18,168 nt of DNA, from NCBI GenBank assembly GCA_002422955.1, contig DITY01000029.1:1-18168 (forward strand), in the 5' to 3' direction. This DNA is from Planctomycetaceae bacterium UBA6172 (GTDB taxonomy: Bacteria; Planctomycetota; Planctomycetia; Pirellulales; Pirellulaceae). The notes below the pieces were generated by a model. It was given only the letters and a program-made list of their open reading frames with translations, was not told the DNA's origin and made no database searches. Positions 13,336 to 18,168 of the stretch are shown here, one piece after another; positions within the stretch are counted from its first letter, which is position 1; each line of letters opens with the position of its first letter. The translations under genes and the position numbers were made by a program.

Positions 13336-14655
13336 TCCTTCCAAGTCGGCGAAGTATTCCGGGTAGGTCTTCGCGGTACAGGCCGGGTTTTTGATGCGGA
13401 CGCCCGCGGTCTTCAGCCCGGCCAAAGCCAAACTCATCGCCATCCGATGATCATCGTAGGTTTCGAGGATGGCGGGGCGGAGCGGTCGGGGATGAATCGT
13501 CAGGCCGTCGTCGCTTTCTTCGATCTCGGCGCCTAGCTTGCGGAGTTCACACGCGAGGTCTCCGATCCGATCGGTTTCTTTAAAGCGGTTGTGGGCGACA
13601 CCTCGGATCACGGTCGGACCCTCGGCGAACAGGGCCACCACGCTCAGGGTTTGAACGGTGTCACTGATCGAGTTCATGTTGACCTCGATGCCTCGCAATC
13701 GTTCCGGTCCGGTTACGGTGATTCCGTTGGCTGCTCGCCGGACCTGACAGCCCATCTTTTCGAGACAGTCGACGAAGCGAACATCGCCCTGCAACGCGTC
13801 GGCCGACAAACCCGAGACCGTGACGTCGCCCCCGGTGATGGCCGCCGCTGCCCAAAAATAGCTCGCCGCGGAGGCATCCGGTTCGATGTCGTAATCCCGA
13901 GGGCGGTAGCCGCCACGGCCATCGATGAGAATGACCCGTTCCGCGTTAGCTTGCAGCGACGGCTCCGGAGCCCAACCGCAAGGAACACCGAAATCGCGAA
14001 TGATCTGGGCCGTCATCTCGACATAGGGTAGCGAAACCAACTCGCCGATCACCTCGATTCGGATCGCCTGCCCGGCGATCGGTGCCGCCATCATCAGGCC
14101 GCTGAGATACTGGCTGCTGACGCTGCCCGCGACCTTCACGGACGCGCCCGTCCAGCCCCGAGTCTGGATACGCACCGGTGGGCAACCGCCAGGGCTTTCG
14201 CAGGTCACCGAGCCATCGCAAACCGATTCGAGGGCGTCGACCAAGTCGCCGATCGGTCGTTGGTGCATTCGCTGCACGCCGCTGAGTCGGAAGTCTCCTC
14301 CCAACGCCGAAAGCGCCGCGGTCAAAAATCGTATCGTCGTGCCACTGTTGCCGATGAAGAGCTCGAAATGACTGTCCCGCGAGCTGAAGTGATCGCGGCC
14401 GATGCCGCTGATGTCGATCACGCTCCCCGAACCCGATTCGACCACGCCAATGCCGATTTCGCGGAGTGCGGCGAGCATCACTTCGGTATCGTCGCTCCGC
14501 AAGGCGCCGGTCAAACGCGAATGGCCGTTGGCGAAGGCGGCGCACAACAACGCGCGGTTGGTCAAGCTTTTGGAGCCGGGCGGACGGATCGTCCCCTGGA
14601 CCGCACCGCCGGGGACCACCTCGACGGTGGTGTTCGAAATCAAAGTTTCAGGCAA
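13300..14655 (-). CDS. aroA: 3-phosphoshikimate 1-carboxyvinyltransferase (EPSP synthase)
   Basis: This cytoplasmic enzyme joins shikimate-3-phosphate and PEP in the sixth step of the shikimate pathway. The 451-aa product has all family landmarks: 'PPGSKSLTNRAL' (25-36; Lys29, Ser30 and Arg34 bind substrate), 'GNSGTTIRFL' (102-111, PEP loop), 'QRPIGDLVDAL' (132-142), 'SLPYVEMT' (208-215), 'IEPDASAASYFW' (257-268), 'NMNSISDTVQTL' (326-337, Asp332), 'RFKETDRI' (357-364, Glu360), 'YDDHRMAMSLA' (400-410) and 'TAKTYPEYF' (427-435, Lys429). The start is TTG at 14655: an in-frame stop lies just upstream and GAGG is placed about 7 bp before it. The gene begins 73 bp after the beta-propeller gene on the same strand, so they may share a transcript. 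Confidence 0.97.
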   Translation of the reverse strand: MPETLISNTTVEVVPGGAVQGTIRPPGSKSLTNRALLCAAFANGHSRLTGALRSDDTEVMLAALREIGIGVVESGSGSVIDISGIGRDHFSSRDSHFELFIGNSGTTIRFLTAALSALGGDFRLSGVQRMHQRPIGDLVDALESVCDGSVTCESPGGCPPVRIQTRGWTGASVKVAGSVSSQYLSGLMMAAPIAGQAIRIEVIGELVSLPYVEMTAQIIRDFGVPCGWAPEPSLQANAERVILIDGRGGYRPRDYDIEPDASAASYFWAAAAITGGDVTVSGLSADALQGDVRFVDCLEKMGCQVRRAANGITVTGPERLRGIEVNMNSISDTVQTLSVVALFAEGPTVIRGVAHNRFKETDRIGDLACELRKLGAEIEESDDGLTIHPRPLRPAILETYDDHRMAMSLALAGLKTAGVRIKNPACTAKTYPEYFADLEGLLGRAHRWHQA

Positions 14656-14728
14656 TCGATCGCCTCAAGTCATCCGATGTGGGGCCGCGGGGCCAAACGC
14701 CCAATCGCGGCGCATGGACAGCTCACCG

Positions 14729-15979
14729 CTACGATGCGCTGGCTGCGATTTTGATGATGCCTCGCTCGGTTCGGAGGTAGAGCGCATCGCCGACCACCGC
14801 GGGGCTGGCGAGGATGCTTTCTCCAACCACCGGCTCGCCAATCACTTCCGCGTCGGTGTCATCGTCGCGAACGACAGCGACTTTCCCGGACGAGTCGAAG
14901 ACGAAAATTCCGGAGCCCGTCGCGATCGGTGTTGCCCAAACTGTTTCGATCCCGGGCAGGCGTTTTTGCCAGACGATTTCGCCGTCGACCAAACTTCCCG
15001 CGAGCAATACCGAGCCGCGACCCATGTAAATCTTGTTGCCGACGATCACCGGGCTGCACCGCTGGGGACGCAGCTTGTTGCTCTTCCAAACCACTTCAAC
15101 GCCGGAGCTGTCGGTCCGCAGCGCAACCGTCTCCGCGCCGGGGACGACGATCATCGGCGCCGAATAGCTGGTGGAGGCCGTGGTGTCGCAGTTGATCTCA
15201 AACTCGTGCAATTCCTCACCCGTCCGTGCGTCGACGATCAGCAATTGTTTCGGATCCTGGACGCTGAACGCGGACTTGCCACTGCCGAGCGTGATCGCCT
15301 GTGGGCTCGACCAATTGCTGCCCCGTTTGCGAGGTACTTCCCACAGCGTGGCACCGGTTTCGGCGTCGATCCCGGTCAGGAACGAATCGCCCTGATTCTC
15401 GAGTTGGACCGCAACGACGCCGTCGATGACCGCCGGGGAACTGCTCATGCTGATGTCATTGCCGGTTTGCGGATGGTCCACCGCCAGGCCGCGGTACCAT
15501 TGCAATCGCCCTTCCAAGTCGAGGCAGACCAGGTCGCAAGAACTGAACAACGCAAAAATTCTTTGCCCGTCACTGGCTGGCGTCGGCGAGGCGTTCGCGC
15601 TGGTCGGGTGCGTGTAAGGTCGGCCGGTGCAACGCAACGATCGCAACCAGCGACGCTCACCCGTCTTCGAGTCGAAGGCTTCCACATGGATGTCCCGTTC
15701 ATCCTCGCCATCGCAACCCGTGACGATCACCAGGTCACCGATGATCAACGGGCCGCCGATGCCTCTGCCGGTTGACGCCATCTTCCAAGCGACATGTTTC
15801 CCTTCGGGGACGTTGAAATCGATCGGCGGCTTGGATCGCATCGCCGCGCCGCGACCCCCATCGCCACGAAACGCTAACCAGTCCTCCTGCTGCGCGGTGG
15901 CCGAAGAACCCGTTAGCCCGGCCACTACCACTACGGTCATGGCCAGCAGAAATCGGATCGGGCGTGGCTGGTGTTTCAT
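14729..15979 (-). CDS. Exported PQQ-like beta-propeller protein
   Basis: The 416-aa product is a secreted or periplasmic propeller. A signal peptide covers residues 1-29 with probable cleavage after 'SSATA'. The mature start 'WLAFRGDGGRG' is the typical opening of PQQ-like repeat proteins. About seven blades are recognisable from repeats of the type 'SPAVIDGVVAVQ...DAETGATLWEV' (185-224 region): others are 'GPLIIGDLVIVTG...DSKTGERRW', 'PTPASDGQRIFAL', 'SSPQAITLG...DARTGEELHEF', 'SPVIVGNKIYMG', 'ATPIATGSGIFVF' and 'SPAVVGDALYLR'. No dehydrogenase active site is apparent, so a scaffold or binding role like that of BamB-type propellers is more likely than a quinoprotein enzyme. AGGA lies a few bases before the ATG at 15979. 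aroA follows 73 bp downstream. Confidence 0.9.
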   Translation of the reverse strand: MKHQPRPIRFLLAMTVVVVAGLTGSSATAQQEDWLAFRGDGGRGAAMRSKPPIDFNVPEGKHVAWKMASTGRGIGGPLIIGDLVIVTGCDGEDERDIHVEAFDSKTGERRWLRSLRCTGRPYTHPTSANASPTPASDGQRIFALFSSCDLVCLDLEGRLQWYRGLAVDHPQTGNDISMSSSPAVIDGVVAVQLENQGDSFLTGIDAETGATLWEVPRKRGSNWSSPQAITLGSGKSAFSVQDPKQLLIVDARTGEELHEFEINCDTTASTSYSAPMIVVPGAETVALRTDSSGVEVVWKSNKLRPQRCSPVIVGNKIYMGRGSVLLAGSLVDGEIVWQKRLPGIETVWATPIATGSGIFVFDSSGKVAVVRDDDTDAEVIGEPVVGESILASPAVVGDALYLRTERGIIKIAASAS

Positions 15980-16049
15980 CTTGTAATTCCTGAACGGGCC
16001 GAACGGTCGGGCGAGGGATGGCCGAGAGCACAGGCTGGCAATAACGCGG

Positions 16050-16096
16050 TGCTTCCGTGAGGAAGCAGTTTAGCCCATCCCGGCAGCAAGCTAAAC
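16050..16096. terminator. Two adjoining perfect hairpins between the amidohydrolase and propeller genes
   Basis: TGCTTCC-GTGA-GGAAGCA (16050-16067) and GTTTAGC / GCTAAAC (16068-16074 and 16090-16096, 15-nt loop) abut with no spacing. They lie 18-65 bp downstream of the amidohydrolase stop on the minus strand and 70-117 bp upstream of the propeller start. Neither is followed by a T-run, so they are candidates for transcript-end or leader structures rather than classic terminators. Confidence 0.4.
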
Positions 16097-16114
16097 GGAC
16101 CGCTGGCGATTCTA

Positions 16115-17380
16115 TCACGAATCCGCCCCGTGATCGCTCATCGAAGGTGACTCATAGGGGGTGATGGTTTCGAGCGGAGCGGTCAGCCAGCGGGGAGTCT
16201 CGACCTCAAGCCACTCCGAGATCAGATGATCCGGACGATCCGTTTTTCCGGATACGCCGATCAGTCCACAGACCGCCCCCGGTTCGATTCGCCCGAGATC
16301 GGGACGCAGGACGGCCTCGGCTCCGGCGATCGTCCCCATGCGCAGTACCCGCTGCCAGTCGATGTCAGGCCGGTGGGTCCAAAGCCAACGCATTTCGTTC
16401 CAGATCGAAAGGTCCGGATTGCTCGCGCGGGAGTCGGTTCCCAACGCGATGCGACCGTTCTGACGGAGCATCCGGTTCAAGCCTCCCGGATCATGACCAA
16501 AAAAGGCTTGCGTCCGCGGGCAATAAACCAGCGACATCCTCGGCTGCTGAATCAGAAACTCGATCTCGTCATCGCGGAGATCATGGCCGTGGACCACCAA
16601 GGCGAACGGAGCCGTCGCGAGCAGCCGCAAAATGTCGAGCATCGCCTGTGACCCACGTCCGAAACAGGCCTCTCGGTAAACGCCTAACGCCCGCAGACGC
16701 TGGGCGAACGGCCCCGTCCCTGATTCGAGCAATTCCCGTTCGGCAGCGCTTTCGGCCAAGTGCATCGCGATCCCGATGCGGTTTCGACAAGCTAAATCGA
16801 CGCTGCGGCGAATCGTTTCGAGCGAGGTCGAATACGGTGCGTGCGGGCTGACCCCTCCGGTTACGGAGGCGCACTTCGCAATCGCCAGCAGATGCGCTTC
16901 GGCCGCGGCTAGTCGTTCCTCAGCTCGAGAATCGGCCAGACCGAGCACCTCGGCGAACGCCATGATCTCGGTCGCCAACGGATCACCATCAACCAGCCAG
17001 GGAGGGGTGGCGATTTCGCAAATCAATCGGGCACCCCCGGCGTGGGCTTCGCGGGCACCTTGGCGGATCGTTGGGGACTCAGCGAGCGGACGTTCGCTTC
17101 GGTTCCGGATGACCGTAGCGATCCATTCATCCAACGGGATGCCGGGGTGCCCGAGCGGACTGGTCAGATCTGAAAACTCCAAGTGTGTGTGCGCGTTGAT
17201 CAGGCCCGGCAAGATGGCCAGGTCACCGTGGTCACGGATTTCGACTCCGGACGGTACGGATCTGTCTTGCGCCACGTCCAGCACCTGGTGGCCGACGGTG
17301 AGCACCCAGCCATCGTGCATTGGAGGGCGGGAAATGGGAAAAATCCATCGCGCGCGGTGGACGATTTTGGGATTGGCCAT
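16115..17380 (-). CDS. Metal-dependent amidohydrolase (cytosine/aminofutalosine deaminase-like)
   Basis: This 421-aa cytoplasmic enzyme belongs to the amidohydrolase superfamily, subtype with a mononuclear metal centre as in chlorohydrolases and nucleoside-type deaminases. Ligand motifs are all present: 'INAHTHLEFS' (61-70, His64 and His66), 'GVSPHAPYS' (176-184), 'MHLAES' (206-211, His207 as metal ligand and Glu210 as acid/base), 'VVHGHDL' (262-268) and 'ALGTDSRASN' (312-321, Asp316). The first 50 residues form the usual beta-sandwich that closes around the barrel. The HTHLEFS variant recalls the 6-amino-6-deoxyfutalosine deaminase (MqnX) branch of the futalosine menaquinone pathway, but no other mqn gene is in the window, so the substrate stays open. 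Start ATG at 17380, without a clear Shine-Dalgarno sequence; the neighbouring glycosylase is divergent, 97 bp away. Confidence 0.88.
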   Translation of the reverse strand: MANPKIVHRARWIFPISRPPMHDGWVLTVGHQVLDVAQDRSVPSGVEIRDHGDLAILPGLINAHTHLEFSDLTSPLGHPGIPLDEWIATVIRNRSERPLAESPTIRQGAREAHAGGARLICEIATPPWLVDGDPLATEIMAFAEVLGLADSRAEERLAAAEAHLLAIAKCASVTGGVSPHAPYSTSLETIRRSVDLACRNRIGIAMHLAESAAERELLESGTGPFAQRLRALGVYREACFGRGSQAMLDILRLLATAPFALVVHGHDLRDDEIEFLIQQPRMSLVYCPRTQAFFGHDPGGLNRMLRQNGRIALGTDSRASNPDLSIWNEMRWLWTHRPDIDWQRVLRMGTIAGAEAVLRPDLGRIEPGAVCGLIGVSGKTDRPDHLISEWLEVETPRWLTAPLETITPYESPSMSDHGADS

Positions 17381-17477
17381 CTCGACGCCGCGGTTGACGA
17401 ATGATTTTTCTAAAGGCTCACCGCGAATGGGCTCGGCGGCGGATTGCGTTTAAACTTGCCAGCGGTGGCGACCCGCG

Positions 17478-18119
17478 ATGATGAATCGAGTTCGTTCGGA
17501 TCCCAGCATTTTGGAAACAGCCGACCCTAAACCGGGTAAACGGATCTCCCGCTCGTTTTTTGCGCGGGACCCCGCGACGGTCGCCCGTGAATTGATCGGG
17601 ACTTACCTGATCAAAAAATCAGACCAAGGGCAGAGGATCGGAGGCCGAATTGTGGAGACCGAAGCTTATTTGGCGACGGGAGACCCGGCAAGCCATTCCG
17701 CGCGGGGTCCGACGAAACGGAATCGATCGATGTTCGCGCGGGCGGGAACGCTTTACGTGTATAGCATTCACGCCAAATATTGTCTGAACGTCAGCACGGA
17801 GGTCGAGGGGATCGGGAGCGCGGTGTTGATCCGTGCTATCGAACCGATTTGGGGATTGGATGCGATGCGGGCGGCGCGGGGGCAACACTCGTTGCGGCGG
17901 TTGACGCGTGGACCGGCGATGTTGTGTCAGGCCTTGGGGGTAACCACCGAGCATGACGGGATCGATTTGGTGGGTTGTCGGTGGTTGGGGATTTACGCCA
18001 CCTCGAGTCGTGGGCTGGCGAACGGACCGATCGCTTTGGGCCAGACGCGGGTAGCGGTCGGTGGTCGGATCGGGATCAGCCGTGCGGCGGAGATGCCGCT
18101 GCGATTTTTCGAAGAGTAA
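17478..18119 (+). CDS. 3-methyladenine DNA glycosylase (AAG/MPG family)
   Basis: The product (213 aa) is a base-excision repair glycosylase of the AAG fold, which removes alkylated purines. Recognisable blocks: 'GGRIVETEAYL' (56-65) with Glu62 and Tyr64 at the positions of human AAG Glu125 and Tyr127, 'DPASHSARGPTKRNRSMF' (69-86) with His73 for human His136, 'AGTLYVYSIHAKYCLNV' (89-105), 'VLIRAIEP' and 'LTRGPAMLCQALG'. In the helix-turn block the segment reads Ile-His-Ala-Lys-Tyr where human AAG has Ile-Tyr-Gly-Met-Tyr, so the residue at the position of the intercalating Tyr seems to be His98; this form occurs in a bacterial subgroup. Two in-frame ATGs stand at 17478 and 17481; the first is used. 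The length is normal for bacterial members. Confidence 0.92.
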   Translation: MMNRVRSDPSILETADPKPGKRISRSFFARDPATVARELIGTYLIKKSDQGQRIGGRIVETEAYLATGDPASHSARGPTKRNRSMFARAGTLYVYSIHAKYCLNVSTEVEGIGSAVLIRAIEPIWGLDAMRAARGQHSLRRLTRGPAMLCQALGVTTEHDGIDLVGCRWLGIYATSSRGLANGPIALGQTRVAVGGRIGISRAAEMPLRFFEE

Positions 18120-18139
18120 AAGGTTTCGGAGCGAGCGAT

Positions 18140-18168
18140 ATGAAAACGAAAAAACCCGCTAAGGCAGG
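18140..18168 (+). CDS. Start of a further plus-strand gene, cut by the window edge
   Basis: Only the first nine codons are visible: ATG at 18140 followed by a Lys-rich start (MKTKKPAKA). GGAG at 18128-18131 lies 8 bp before it, and the position, 20 bp after the glycosylase stop, fits an operon partner. Nothing can be said about its function. Confidence 0.5.

Noticed and set aside
14402..15775. Plus-strand open frame of 457 aa opposite aroA and the propeller gene
   Set aside because: It is a mirror of two well-supported minus-strand genes in GC-rich DNA and crosses their boundary. It has no domain, and its composition is that of an antisense shadow.

Overview
The window looks like a chromosomal segment from a GC-rich Gram-negative-type bacterium, most likely a planctomycete of the Pirellula/Rhodopirellula kind. 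The reasons are indirect: a FloA flotillin of the UPF0365 type, a secreted PQQ-like propeller starting with a 'WLAFRGDGG' motif, a CxxC...CxxC zinc-ribbon miniprotein, weak or absent Shine-Dalgarno sequences at many genes, several GTG/TTG starts, and several proteins that I recognise only as hypothetical proteins of that kind. No phage, plasmid, CRISPR, rRNA or tRNA is visible. Most of the content is housekeeping metabolism, transport and DNA repair.

Left part, minus strand (2294 down to 1): a tight four-gene operon in which every junction is a 4-bp ATGA or GTGA overlap. The order is chorismate mutase (aroH), an unrecognised 319-aa protein, a PTPMT1-like dual-specificity phosphatase, and endonuclease III (nth, cut by the window edge). 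Plus strand (2531-5749): an 85-aa conserved-looking small protein, then floA, an alpha/beta hydrolase 5 bp downstream, and an exported protein of unknown function overlapping it by 8 bp.

Middle, minus strand (5826-12712): a very large RND-type exporter (1181 aa) without a visible adaptor or outer-membrane partner, a POT/PTR2 proton-coupled peptide transporter (676 aa) and a membrane-anchored GGDEF diguanylate cyclase. Between the last two lies a 110-bp structure: 27-bp near-perfect inverted repeats flanked by 10-bp direct repeats. It resembles a REP/MITE-type insertion at the stop codon of the cyclase gene, and it is the most unusual element of the window.

Right part: a zinc-ribbon miniprotein (+) whose 3' end overlaps antisense with aroA (-). 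Upstream of aroA on the minus strand are a PQQ-like beta-propeller gene and an amidohydrolase gene, separated by tandem hairpins. The window ends with a divergently transcribed 3-methyladenine DNA glycosylase (AAG family) and the first codons of a further plus-strand gene.

I did not find a clear new defence or biosynthetic system. The best leads are the inverted-repeat element, the enlarged RND protein, the GGDEF protein without an RxxD inhibitory site, the unknown gene in the aroH operon, and the floA-hydrolase-exported protein cluster.
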